Program-made: the position numbers and the translations under genes | From: a virus | Virus record (IMG/VR): IMGVR_UViG_3300037468_000183 | Span: 40,081-104,080 of that record | Direction: 5' to 3' (one strand) | DNA length: 64,000 nt | In this document: piece by piece, positions 8,019 to 14,969 of the stretch | Layout: the number at the start of each line of letters is the position of its first letter | How positions within the stretch are numbered: the first letter of the stretch is position 1 | Notes under the pieces: generated by a model | The model's input: only the letters and a program-made list of their open reading frames with translations | Told to the model about the DNA's origin: nothing | The model's database searches: none

Positions 8019-8442
8019 GCTGCACCTTCCTACTGTTGCCGCGCCCCGGCATCCAGGGCGTTACCAGATCGTGCCACAGGTCGTGATGGTATTTGCAGAG
8101 CAGCGCGCCGAATTGCTCCCAGGCGGCCCACTGTGGCGCGACTTCGGGGTGGTCGTTGAATACTTGCGGCATCCAGTGGTGATTTGCTGCGCCATCCTTC
8201 CCGCCGCATATCACGCATGATTGCCGATAGTCGTCTTGGATTGGCACATCGTCAAGCGTTTTGCCGACTGCGGCGGCCAGCGCGGTCGCTACCAGATGGC
8301 TGATGTAGCGCATTGGTTTCTCGGCCCATCCATCACAGGCGATGCAACGCCAGGCATACATCACTACGCCATCGGCACTGATGATGCGGCGGACATAGAC
8401 GCGCTGCGTCTTGCCACACTGACGGCAGGCGGGCTTTGCCAT
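8008..8442 (-). CDS. Zinc-ribbon / HNH-like protein
   Basis: 144 residues from the ATG at 8442. There are CRQCGK and CIACDGW pairs near the N-terminus. A second cluster, SCVICGGKDGAANHHWMPQ followed by LCKYHHDLWH, resembles an HNH-type zinc finger with its His pair. It may be a small nuclease or a nucleic-acid-binding protein. The context is the early replication operon, just downstream of an HTH gene. Confidence 0.6.
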   Translation of the reverse strand: MAKPACRQCGKTQRVYVRRIISADGVVMYAWRCIACDGWAEKPMRYISHLVATALAAAVGKTLDDVPIQDDYRQSCVICGGKDGAANHHWMPQVFNDHPEVAPQWAAWEQFGALLCKYHHDLWHDLVTPWMPGRGNSRKVQHEQ

Positions 8443-8443
8443 A

Positions 8444-8647
8444 TCATGCCTCGGTATCTTGCAAGATTCTCGCAGATAGTCTGTCGTTCTGCGCCTTGAA
8501 GCGTTCGATCTCCGCGCGGTCAACGCGGTAACCTTTCGGCAGGGGTATCAGCCGGATCATGCCGGCCTTGCCCCAGCGCGTGAGCGTGCGGGTATGCACA
8601 CGAAGGATGGCGGCGGCTTCCTGTAGGGTGAGTAGTTCGTTTATCAT
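8444..8647 (-). CDS. Excisionase-like HTH_17 (MerR-type) DNA-binding protein
   Basis: 67 residues when started at the ATG at 8647; an upstream ATG at 8656 overlaps the -10 box. LTLQEAAAILRVHTRTLTRW followed by GYRVDRAEIERF is the classic winged-helix HTH_17 pattern of phage excisionases and small regulators. Its own promoter lies immediately upstream. It may regulate the early operon or act as a recombination directionality factor. Confidence 0.75.
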   Translation of the reverse strand: MINELLTLQEAAAILRVHTRTLTRWGKAGMIRLIPLPKGYRVDRAEIERFKAQNDRLSARILQDTEA

Positions 8648-8654
8648 GTCCATC

Positions 8655-8682
8655 ATTATACATCATCGGCTAGAAAAGTCAA
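8655..8682 (-). promoter_or_regulatory. Sigma-70-type promoter before the HTH gene
   Basis: On the minus strand TTGACT (8682-8677), a 16-base spacer and TATAAT (8660-8655). Transcription should begin near 8648, which is at or within a base or two of the ATG at 8647, so the message may be leaderless. Confidence 0.65.
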
Positions 8683-8734
8683 TTCGTCGCAACGGTCAAG
8701 CGGGCCGCAGCGCACGCCACGGCCCGGTCTGTGC

Positions 8735-9046
8735 TCAGCTATTATTCCGCGACAAGCTATCAAGCACGACGTGTAGCTGAGTGGTATACTCGTGCGCCTT
8801 TGCTGCCTCCGCATCGAGTTTTGCGGCGTAAGCTTTTGCCTGCGCGATTAGCCAGGCGTTGGCATCCGGCAACGTCCCGAATAGCTGATATGTGCCGATC
8901 TTCGTAACGCTCGGAAAATACATATAACCAAGTAGCGGCTCGTAATCCGGCGCGACTGAGTAGGTCTTCGTCGTTTCCTTGACGATGCCGATACGGGCTA
9001 GATTCGCCTTGCCCCACTCGAATTTTGCCGCATACTTAATCTGCAT
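8735..9046 (-). CDS. Hypothetical early protein
   Basis: 103 residues. The N-terminal half has short beta-like segments (YAAKFEWGKANLARIGIVKE), and the C-terminal half is an Ala/Lys-rich helix. No known motif. It sits 60-80 bases upstream of the HTH promoter in the same direction. Function unknown. Confidence 0.5.
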   Translation of the reverse strand: MQIKYAAKFEWGKANLARIGIVKETTKTYSVAPDYEPLLGYMYFPSVTKIGTYQLFGTLPDANAWLIAQAKAYAAKLDAEAAKAHEYTTQLHVVLDSLSRNNS

Positions 9047-9089
9047 AGTACCCTTCCATTCTGTGCGCGCCTTGCGACGCGCCCGATGT

Positions 9090-9266
9090 TCAGTCGATGA
9101 TCTTCAGCAGTCCGACGCTCACGCCCCACTGCACTTCGCGACAGGCGATGACCGTCGCCTCTGGATGCGCGAGGGCGTAGCGGCGGGCGGCATTCACGCC
9201 GTCACTGCCGGCCCATGTGACGATCCTGCCGTCGATCAAGAGCAACTCGAAGGTTCTGTCAGGCAT
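9090..9266 (-). CDS. Hypothetical small protein
   Basis: 58 residues from the ATG at 9266 (PDRTFELLLIDGRIVTWAGS). The pattern of an N-terminal beta-hairpin then a helix is common in very small phage proteins. It overlaps the 3' end of the upstream gene by about 30 bases. Function unknown. Confidence 0.45.
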   Translation of the reverse strand: MPDRTFELLLIDGRIVTWAGSDGVNAARRYALAHPEATVIACREVQWGVSVGLLKIID

Positions 9267-9433
9267 AGCAGAACGTCCTCCTCCTCGGCATCCTCGGCTA
9301 ACCAGGATTCGATCTCCTCGATGGTGAAGTTGCCTCGGATGGCCCGGCCGTAATTCTCGATGTCGCACGCCGCCGCGTCGCCATCAAACATCCAGTCGAA
9401 TGACATCATGTCATAGGTCTTCACGGTATCCAC
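9236..9433 (-). CDS. Small acidic protein
   Basis: 65 residues, strongly acidic (IEEIESWLAEDAEEEDV), with a Met-rich N-terminus. Possibly a DNA mimic or small inhibitor by composition only; no family is recognised. Ribosome site AAGGAGTGG precedes the start. Confidence 0.5.
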   Translation of the reverse strand: MDTVKTYDMMSFDWMFDGDAAACDIENYGRAIRGNFTIEEIESWLAEDAEEEDVLLCLTEPSSCS

Positions 9434-9534
9434 TCCTTGTCTGTTTCGCCCACCCCGCCGCCAGTATCTCTACCCCTCTGTTCCACGGGTCAATTCCCGG
9501 TGTAGAAGCGGCGCGCACGGAGCAGGCGATTGTA

Positions 9535-10728
9535 TCACTTGCCGACGATCTCTTTGCCGGCAACCTTCGCCTCGGCGCGCTTCTCCAGCGCCACGCAGAC
9601 GGCTTCCAGGTTCTCGGTCGTTACCTTCCGGAAGTTCTCGGCGTAGACCGCACGCAGAAGGTGCGGCATGTCGGCCTTGCCGTCCTTGCGATAGTACGGG
9701 AAGACCTGGACAAAGACCTCGCACCACTGCGCGAAGGCGTGGGCGGCCTTGCCTTCCATGTCCGCCATCTGGCCTCCGCCATGCGGCTTCGGGGCGGCGC
9801 TGCGCTCCACGGTGGCGCTCGTCATGGCGTGAAACTCCGCCTCCGCATCAGACAACGGCGGCTCGGTCGCGGGCGGTGGCTTGGACGCCGCGACGGGTGG
9901 CGGCTCCTCCTCGGCCAGGTCTTCGTCGTCGTCATCGTAGTCATCGTCATCGTCCGCGTCGTCAACGTGGCGGGCCGTCAGTTGCAACGGTTGGCCCGCG
10001 GCCAATGCCATCTGTTCCTCGGCCTCGACCTGCATCCGTGCCAACACCCACTCGGCGGCGGGCACGATCTTGACCAGGTCCTTGATGGTGCGATTGCGCC
10101 GGCCCGCAGCCTTATCCTCGTCCTTCCAGGCTGGCGTCGAGATGGATTGCTTGACGCGTAGCACGTTGAACAGGATGCCGTTGAGATGGCCGGCTTTGGT
10201 TTCGGCGTCCAGCAGACAGGCAGTGATGGAGACCAGATCATTAATGCTGTGTGTCTCCATCGTCACGAAGCCGACGAAGCCCGCCCGGATCAACTGCGGC
10301 ACGATCATGCTCAGGCGCCCGACTTGCTTACAGCCGGGGTTGTCCTTCGCGCGCGTCTTGGTTCCGGTGTAGTACGGACACGGCCGTTCGCCATCGGCAT
10401 AGTCGCCGTTGGCCGTGCGCCAGCGGTTCATTGTCTGACCGTCGCAACGATGCACCATACCGCCGTGGTCATATTCCTCAAACCACGTATTCCAATTCTG
10501 TTCCAGCGTCGCGAATGGCAGATAGGCCTCGATCAGCGCGGGCTTACCGCCGTATGCGGCATCGAAAGCGCGCTGCACATCCTGGCGTTCGCTCGTGAAA
10601 CGCCAGTGATCCAGGTCGGGGCCGGGGCGCTTCGGGTCGGTCTTGGGGCCGCCCTTGCGGAGTTTGCCCAAGTCCGGGAACTTGGGCGTGATGTCCTGGC
10701 GTCTTGTCATGCCGACTATGGGTGACAT
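9535..10728 (-). CDS. phiC31 gp3-like (recombination directionality factor-like) protein
   Basis: 397 residues starting SPIVGMTRRQDI after GGAGGAACTTTT. The N-terminal two thirds (LDHWRFTSERQDVQRAFD; PCPYYTGTKTRAKDNPGC; LIRAGFVGFVTMETHSINDL) match the family containing the phage phiC31 directionality factor gp3, often annotated hydrolase or metal-binding protein. A very acidic Asp run at about 250-265 and a Pro-rich linker separate a C-terminal helical domain. If it is a true RDF, a serine integrase should exist outside this window. The name rests on remembered family patterns. Confidence 0.65.
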   Translation of the reverse strand: MSPIVGMTRRQDITPKFPDLGKLRKGGPKTDPKRPGPDLDHWRFTSERQDVQRAFDAAYGGKPALIEAYLPFATLEQNWNTWFEEYDHGGMVHRCDGQTMNRWRTANGDYADGERPCPYYTGTKTRAKDNPGCKQVGRLSMIVPQLIRAGFVGFVTMETHSINDLVSITACLLDAETKAGHLNGILFNVLRVKQSISTPAWKDEDKAAGRRNRTIKDLVKIVPAAEWVLARMQVEAEEQMALAAGQPLQLTARHVDDADDDDDYDDDDEDLAEEEPPPVAASKPPPATEPPLSDAEAEFHAMTSATVERSAAPKPHGGGQMADMEGKAAHAFAQWCEVFVQVFPYYRKDGKADMPHLLRAVYAENFRKVTTENLEAVCVALEKRAEAKVAGKEIVGK

Positions 10729-11396
10729 AAAAGTTCCTCCTCTGTATGCTCCTGTAACTTCTTGGCCTGCCACCTCGCGTTTGCCGCCGCGCTTTGCTTG
10801 GCCTTTCCATCCGGTGTAGCCAAGCGGACTTTGTGCGAGGCAGACATCTTGGCACGCGTCTCGGTGCTGTGTACGCGCCCCTTGATTGCAGCGCTGTGTT
10901 GGGCACGTGCCTCTGGATTGCTCATCTGAATTATTGCCGCGGCGCTTATCTTCTCGCGTGTCTCCGGGCTGACTACCTTGCCCCTCTGCGCCGCGCCTAT
11001 CTTAGCGCGTGTTTCGGCAGTCTGCGTCCGCCCTCTCAGCATGGCGCGTATTTCGTCGCTATAGTGAACTCCCCTGCACGTCCTGGGGTGTGGAGCTATG
11101 TTATAACCATGCTCTCTGTCGTATGATCGTAACGTGTCCATCCAGTGTTGTTCGCGCTCGTCCAGCCGCGCCAAATCCTCGATGTGTTCCAGGACAATGA
11201 TCTCGAAAGCCTCCCATCCGTACTTCGCAACGGCGCGATACAAAGGGTGCGGCTTCTTCCCGACCAAGCACCGATGTTGGTATATGCGCTCTCTGAGGCA
11301 CTGCGCCTGACCCACGTACACCTTGCCGCTTTCCACATGGAAGATGCCGTAGATGCCAGTAAACTTCCAGTCGCCCCAATACGCTTTCGGCATCAT
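10716..11396 (-). CDS. GIY-YIG homing endonuclease with NUMOD3 repeats
   Basis: 226 residues. GIY is at about 14-16 and VYVG at 26-29, followed by the Arg-containing helix CLRERIYQH. From about residue 105 there are four or five NUMOD3-type DNA-binding repeats (SDEIRAMLRGRTQTAETRAK, then SPETREKISAA and STETRAKMSASHK). This is a free-standing mobile endonuclease that cuts intronless or empty alleles. Its last codons overlap the start of the gp3-like gene, so insertion has been tuned to keep expression of that gene. Confidence 0.85.
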   Translation of the reverse strand: MMPKAYWGDWKFTGIYGIFHVESGKVYVGQAQCLRERIYQHRCLVGKKPHPLYRAVAKYGWEAFEIIVLEHIEDLARLDEREQHWMDTLRSYDREHGYNIAPHPRTCRGVHYSDEIRAMLRGRTQTAETRAKIGAAQRGKVVSPETREKISAAAIIQMSNPEARAQHSAAIKGRVHSTETRAKMSASHKVRLATPDGKAKQSAAANARWQAKKLQEHTEEELLCHP

Positions 11397-11404
11397 GTTG
11401 CCTC

Positions 11405-11746
11405 CTATGTCTTGAGAATCGCGTCCTGCATATCTGCGGGCAATCCGGCGATGATGGTATCTTCCAGCGGATTGTACGGATGCGCTGCGGGTTGTTCGAT
11501 GGTATCCTGGAGCAGTGCGGCACGCACATGAGCCGCCGCCCCGCCGTCCGGGAACGTCAGCGTTGAGCCATCCACGAAGCGCACGAGTACGCCGGTATGC
11601 GTCTCGTGCTTGACCGCCACTGTGACCGCAAATCCATTGCGATCCTGCTCATACTGCGGCACGTCTTTTCGCCACTGAAAGTCAAGGTTGGCCCAGGCGA
11701 TGGCGTCTAGGTTAATGACATGGCCGCCCACGGCGATACTGTTCAT
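11405..11746 (-). CDS. Hypothetical early protein
   Basis: 113 residues. The N-terminal beta-rich stretch (INLDAIAWANLDFQW; LVRFVDGSTLTFPDG) resembles small phage proteins of unknown role. The ATG overlaps the upstream stop. Function unknown. Confidence 0.5.
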   Translation of the reverse strand: MNSIAVGGHVINLDAIAWANLDFQWRKDVPQYEQDRNGFAVTVAVKHETHTGVLVRFVDGSTLTFPDGGAAAHVRAALLQDTIEQPAAHPYNPLEDTIIAGLPADMQDAILKT

Positions 11747-11985
11747 TGCTCACTCCTATAATGCTTCGGATCGTCCGACCAGTGGCGGTCGAAAGGATCG
11801 GCAAAGCCGAGTACGTCCACTGCGTAGCCGTATGCGGAGCAGATGACCTCTGGCGCATAGGCATTGTAGCCGTCAATCGTGGCTTTCGGCTCGAAGTCGT
11901 AGACTGCGCCGCCTGTCATGGCAATAAAGACGCCCTCGGCAAACTTGGGATATTCGGCGCTGTCCTCCTGCGGGGTATCGTCCAT
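11743..11985 (-). CDS. Hypothetical small acidic protein
   Basis: 80 residues from the ATG at 11985, which follows an excellent AAGGAGG site. Acidic and aromatic (YDFEPKATIDGYNAYAPEV). No domain recognised. Coupled to the downstream gene by a 4-base overlap. Confidence 0.55.
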   Translation of the reverse strand: MDDTPQEDSAEYPKFAEGVFIAMTGGAVYDFEPKATIDGYNAYAPEVICSAYGYAVDVLGFADPFDRHWSDDPKHYRSEQ

Positions 11986-11995
11986 GTCATCCTCC

Positions 11996-12106
11996 TTACC
12001 TGAGTCCCCAGGCCGCGCCGGGTGACGCGGACACGACATAATACATGAATGCGCCGAATGCCACGCCGACGAGGAGCAGCAGAGCGGCGTCGATAAGACG
12101 GTTCAT
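11996..12106 (-). CDS. Small membrane protein (36 aa)
   Basis: This short frame encodes an N-terminal hydrophobic helix (AALLLLVGVAFGAFMYYVV) and a short polar tail. The ATG at 12106 overlaps the stop of the gene upstream (12103), matching the coupling style of the operon. It is the third tiny membrane protein in this strand. Function unknown. Confidence 0.5.
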   Translation of the reverse strand: MNRLIDAALLLLVGVAFGAFMYYVVSASPGAAWGLR

Positions 12107-12327
12107 GCTTCCAGCCTAATCTGAATCGCGGACTTGATTACCGCGGGCAAGTTGCTCCAGGCGATCAACGGCAGTGAGCGTTGCACCTTTGCGGGTCGCC
12201 ACTGTATCCAAATGGCGGTGTTCATACGGGACAAATCAGGATTCGCCGTCACCTGATCTTCGCTGAAGAAATTCGCGTTTCCAGCACGTGAGCCGAGATG
12301 CAATGCTATCCACTGTGCGATATTCAT
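12103..12327 (-). CDS. Hypothetical protein under a structured leader
   Basis: 74 residues from the ATG at 12327. Motif-free, basic C-terminus, moderately hydrophobic (LPLIAWSNLPAVIKSAIQIR). Its AAGGAGG ribosome site comes directly after the closing helix of RNA element 1 (12344-12448). Translation could therefore be controlled by that structure. Confidence 0.55.
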   Translation of the reverse strand: MNIAQWIALHLGSRAGNANFFSEDQVTANPDLSRMNTAIWIQWRPAKVQRSLPLIAWSNLPAVIKSAIQIRLEA

Positions 12328-12343
12328 ACCCCATCCTCCTTTT

Positions 12344-12448
12344 GCAGGTCTAGCGCGCCTTGCCCATACGCGACATGCGCAGGGTTGCAACCGCCCGGAT
12401 GACCGGGGAGTAGCGCACCACGAGTTGACACGTGACCCCTAGACCTGC
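12344..12448 (-). ncRNA. Putative cis-regulatory RNA element 1
   Basis: On the minus strand the ends pair perfectly over 10 bp (GCAGGTCTAG with CTAGACCTGC). Inside, a 6-bp helix (12413-12418 with 12375-12380) encloses CTACTCC, a 5-bp hairpin CCCGG/CCGGG and GGCGGTTGCAACCCTG. Element 2 at 12902-13004 has the same conserved words but different paired bases in both inner helices, which is covariation. The element ends 4 bases before the Shine-Dalgarno of the next gene. Not a riboswitch class I recognise; the RNA nature is inferred. Confidence 0.55.
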
Positions 12449-12494
12449 GCCCAAGCAATCATGCTCCGGCCGCCGATAAATGCGACTCGGTTGG

Positions 12495-12830
12495 TTATGA
12501 TGGCGTATGCCGCCGCTTGTATATGGCGTATGCTGCACGATTCAAGTGGCGTTTGCGCCACCCATCGTAGATGCCCCTGATCCAGAGGCCAAGACTCATA
12601 CTTACATGAGATTGCTCCTGCCACAACTTGACTTTCAACGTCTCGCGCATCTGGTAATAACGGTCGTTTTGCGCCTTACCACCCAAAATCTCAAGCCATT
12701 TTGCTTCGCCTTCGGGTGTACCAAATACGACAGTCTCACGCGCCAGCAGTACACGCTCCCACAACTCATCGAATTCTGCTTGTTCTTCGGGTGTAGGCTC
12801 TTGGCGCGTATCCTCTTTTTCGTCAAACAT
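12495..12830 (-). CDS. Hypothetical protein under a structured leader
   Basis: 111 residues with an acidic N-terminal helix (DEKEDTRQEPTPEEQAEFDE) and a basic, aromatic C-terminus (WRKRHLNRAAYAIYKRR). GAAGGAG lies 8-9 bases before the ATG. Upstream come an 8-bp hairpin and RNA element 2. No family recognised. Confidence 0.55.
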   Translation of the reverse strand: MFDEKEDTRQEPTPEEQAEFDELWERVLLARETVVFGTPEGEAKWLEILGGKAQNDRYYQMRETLKVKLWQEQSHVSMSLGLWIRGIYDGWRKRHLNRAAYAIYKRRHTPS

Positions 12831-12846
12831 AGGTTTGCTCCTTCGA

Positions 12847-12875
12847 TGCCAGCCTTTTGAGATGTCCGGCTGGCA
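12847..12875 (-). promoter_or_regulatory. 8-bp hairpin in the leader
   Basis: TGCCAGCC and GGCTGGCA pair perfectly around a 13-base loop, ending just before the GAAGGAG site of the 12495-12830 gene. There is no uridine tract after it, so it is more likely a translation-control or mRNA-stability hairpin than a terminator. Confidence 0.4.
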
Positions 12876-12901
12876 GGGCGTGATATGCTTGCCGACCCAC
12901 A

Positions 12902-13004
12902 GCGTCTAGTCAGGTCTGGCCCACATTGCCCACGGCGGCATGGTGTCCGTCAGGGTTGCAACCGCCCCGCTCACGCGAGGGAGTAGTGGACTTCTAGATG
13001 ACGC
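12902..13004 (-). ncRNA. Putative cis-regulatory RNA element 2
   Basis: Second copy of the element at 12344-12448. It shares CAGGTCT, TTGCCCA (15 bases later in both copies), a 17-base block CAGGGTTGCAACCGCCC and GGAGTAG, read on the plus strand. Its inner helix is GTCC/GGAC. Its hairpin is CCTCGC-GTGA-GCGGGG on the minus strand, where the loop is a GNRA tetraloop and the one mismatch becomes G-U. The outer stem is GCGTC/GACGC, then a bulge and TAG/CTA. These details favour minus-strand RNA, upstream of 12495-12830. Confidence 0.55.
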
Positions 13005-13213
13005 ATCGTCAGCTTGTCCCTGTCACCGGCGGCCGGTTGCCGGTTGGTTCTGTTTGCCTGACCACGTGGATCAGCGAGTGCGCTTACCAGCCGCCTGTAT
13101 CATCATGCCATCGCACCTCCTGTCTGTCATCTCCCGCCCTGGCGTCAAGTGTGACACGCCGTGCAGTCACGCTCCGCTAGGGGATTGTCACGAGCAGGGC
13201 AGGATATTGGCCG
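13005..13213. other. Gap between early genes; only a minigene seen
   Basis: No convincing full gene. On the minus strand AGGAGGT precedes an 11-codon frame (13071-13106, peptide MMIQAAGKRTR) that could be a leader peptide feeding into RNA element 2. Otherwise nothing is recognised here. Confidence 0.25.
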
Positions 13214-13414
13214 CTATGCCTCTCCGCCGCACATCGCGACGATGCTCGTCAGGGCGTCAATGATCCGGCCCATGTCCCCCACGTTGCCCCAGGTGACATC
13301 ATCCGGTGCGACCTCGCCCATGTCGGCCAGATAATCCTGGACACGAGACAGGAGTTCGGTCGCCACGGCGGTGCGGGCGATGTAGGCATCAAGTGCGGCC
13401 TGTTTGGTGTACAT
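13214..13414 (-). CDS. Hypothetical small helical protein
   Basis: 66 residues from the ATG at 13414, which has the operon's recurrent start context GCAACCATG. Predicted helical (QAALDAYIARTAVATELLSR). It is the first of a run of short genes with near-identical ribosome-site cassettes. Function unknown. Confidence 0.5.
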   Translation of the reverse strand: MYTKQAALDAYIARTAVATELLSRVQDYLADMGEVAPDDVTWGNVGDMGRIIDALTSIVAMCGGEA

Positions 13415-13430
13415 GGTTGCGTATCCTTCC

Positions 13431-13649
13431 CTATGCGATTCTGATGCAGTCATGCTGCACCTTGATCTTGCCTGCGTCGCACAGTGCGGCGATGATCTGC
13501 TGATACATATCCAGCGTCATGCCGAACTCAGACATGGCGGCGTAGATGATGCCGCTCGGTGCGCCAGTCGGCCCGGCGTGTTCGGCAGCGTCCAGGATGG
13601 CCGCACAAGTCAGCCGGAGGACCTTGATGGCCCGATCTTTGTCGGTCAT
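13431..13649 (-). CDS. Hypothetical small protein, winged-helix-like
   Basis: 72 residues from the ATG at 13649 (ribosome site GGAGTCGCAACC). Its helix-helix-strand pattern (GAPSGIIYAAMSEFGMTLDM; QIIAALCDAGKIKVQHDCIR) looks like a small winged helix, so it may bind DNA. This is a fold guess only. Confidence 0.5.
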   Translation of the reverse strand: MTDKDRAIKVLRLTCAAILDAAEHAGPTGAPSGIIYAAMSEFGMTLDMYQQIIAALCDAGKIKVQHDCIRIA

Positions 13650-13840
13650 GGTTGCGACTCCTGAAGGGGATGCACGAACTCCATCCCTCCGATGTCGTGC
13701 CGCTTGCACTGTGCCAATCCCTCAGCAATCAGCTTGTCCAGAACGGTCGGGTTGACGAAACCGGATGAATAACGGCCATCGAATCTGCGAATCGGTTCCT
13801 CGGTCAAGATTTGCAAAATCCGTTCACGCTCGTCGGTCAT
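13646..13840 (-). CDS. Hypothetical small protein
   Basis: 64 residues from the ATG at 13840, with the same GGAGTCGCAACC start cassette as the gene downstream. Its pattern (ERILQILTEEPIRRF; TVLDKLIAEGLAQCKRHD) again suggests a mini winged helix. It may be paralogous to 13431-13649. The two overlap by 4 bases. Confidence 0.5.
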   Translation of the reverse strand: MTDERERILQILTEEPIRRFDGRYSSGFVNPTVLDKLIAEGLAQCKRHDIGGMEFVHPLQESQP

Positions 13841-14106
13841 GGTTGCGACTCCTTGACAATCGCTGTGAAATAGCTCGTCTTGGGCCAATTGGCCCAGTCA
13901 TCGCGGCTCGTCACGGTGCCGGGAATGTCGGCCGCGCGGAGCGCCTGCTCAACGCTGTTGGCCCACATTTCGGCGGTCTTCCCGAAGGCGTAGAAGTAGC
14001 TGCGCTTCAGTTCGATCTCGCCGGTTTTCTTGCAGACGATTTGGTCAGCGAAAACCGGGGCAACGTCCTGGATGAAGGTCTTGATGCGTTCCTGATACGG
14101 TGTCAT
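13837..14106 (-). CDS. Hypothetical protein
   Basis: 89 residues from the ATG at 14106. Contains a Lys-rich centre (CKKTGEIELKRSYFYAFGKT) and ends with the same KESQP tail as the protein upstream of it in the run (LQESQP). That tail is a by-product of the shared downstream ribosome-site sequence. Function unknown. Confidence 0.5.
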   Translation of the reverse strand: MTPYQERIKTFIQDVAPVFADQIVCKKTGEIELKRSYFYAFGKTAEMWANSVEQALRAADIPGTVTSRDDWANWPKTSYFTAIVKESQP

Positions 14107-14194
14107 GGTTGCGTGTCCTTTCCTGCGTGCTGCGGCGGGCATGGCCCTTCCGACCGGCGAAGGTCGGCGCTCGATGCCCGCCGCGGTTGTTGCG

Positions 14195-14464
14195 TTAGCG
14201 ATAATTACGAACGGCCTTCTTGGCCGCTAATACTGCTGCGTCCCAGGCGTCGTAATCGGCATCGCTGTAGTCATCATTCGTCGGGATGGCTGAGCGGAAC
14301 TGCGGCGCAACGATGTCGCGCACGAACTCGCGCAGTTGCTTGTTTGGTACATCGCCGGTGACAATGATGTCAATATTCCCATCGCCCGACTCTGAAACCT
14401 TCGGGTCTAGCAGTTTCACCCCGTCTACGGGGTGATTCACGATTGTGAATTTGATGGTTGCCAT
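14195..14464 (-). CDS. Hypothetical protein
   Basis: 89 residues from the ATG at 14464 after AAGGAC. The N-terminal half is beta-rich (ATIKFTIVNHPVDGVKLLDP; GNIDIIVTGDV), followed by a helix and an acidic segment. No motif recognised. Confidence 0.5.
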   Translation of the reverse strand: MATIKFTIVNHPVDGVKLLDPKVSESGDGNIDIIVTGDVPNKQLREFVRDIVAPQFRSAIPTNDDYSDADYDAWDAAVLAAKKAVRNYR

Positions 14465-14578
14465 GTCCTTATCTCCTGTGTTTATTGGCTCCTGACTGCA
14501 CACGTCAACGCTGCGATGGCGTGGCGCTGGATGTGCAGTCAGCAGCCAACAAGCGCGGGGCCTGTTGCTGCGGTGGTG

Positions 14579-14743
14579 TTAGCTGACCTGCTCCCAGATG
14601 AAGTCTTCAAGCGCCTTCTTGAAGTCGTGGTTGGTCAAGTACTCTCGAATCAGTTCGGTATCGGCTGCGGCGTCCAGCTTGCCCGCCTTGCGCTGCTCGT
14701 CTGCGATCTGGTTGAAGATGGCCCTTGCTTCTGCGGTGGTCAT
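14579..14743 (-). CDS. Hypothetical small helical protein (54 aa)
   Basis: From the ATG at 14743 after GGAGACCGCAGAC. Helical and charged throughout (AEARAIFNQIADEQRKAGKL), ending LEDFIWEQVS. Function unknown. Confidence 0.5.
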   Translation of the reverse strand: MTTAEARAIFNQIADEQRKAGKLDAAADTELIREYLTNHDFKKALEDFIWEQVS

Positions 14744-14783
14744 GTCTGCGGTCTCCTGTGCCCCGGTCGCTGCCGGGGCGGTG

Positions 14784-14969
14784 TTAGCGACTCGTTGCAA
14801 TCCGGTCGCTGATTTTCCATGCCAGTTCCTTGTCTTCCTGCGTTGCGCTGCGGCGAGCGAGCACCGTGCGGATGGCCTCACGAATGGTGCTCAGTCCCCA
14901 CTCCCGCATGTAGCGCACGCTGTTCTGGTCTTGCTCGTTCAGGATGCTGCGGGCTTCATTGAGTTTCAT
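14784..14969 (-). CDS. Hypothetical small helical protein, first early gene
   Basis: 61 residues from the ATG at 14969, which follows GAGGAGGACAGG. All-helical, charged (KLNEARSILNEQDQNSVRYM). The frame stays open upstream to about 15215 but lacks a good start there, so I keep the short form. It is the first gene after the leftward promoter at 15243-15271. Confidence 0.5.
   Translation of the reverse strand: MKLNEARSILNEQDQNSVRYMREWGLSTIREAIRTVLARRSATQEDKELAWKISDRIATSR

Noticed and set aside
12344-13004. The two related elements as a small transposon (MITE)
   Set aside because: There is no target-site duplication, the ends differ, and base-pair-preserving changes in inner helices suit an RNA better.
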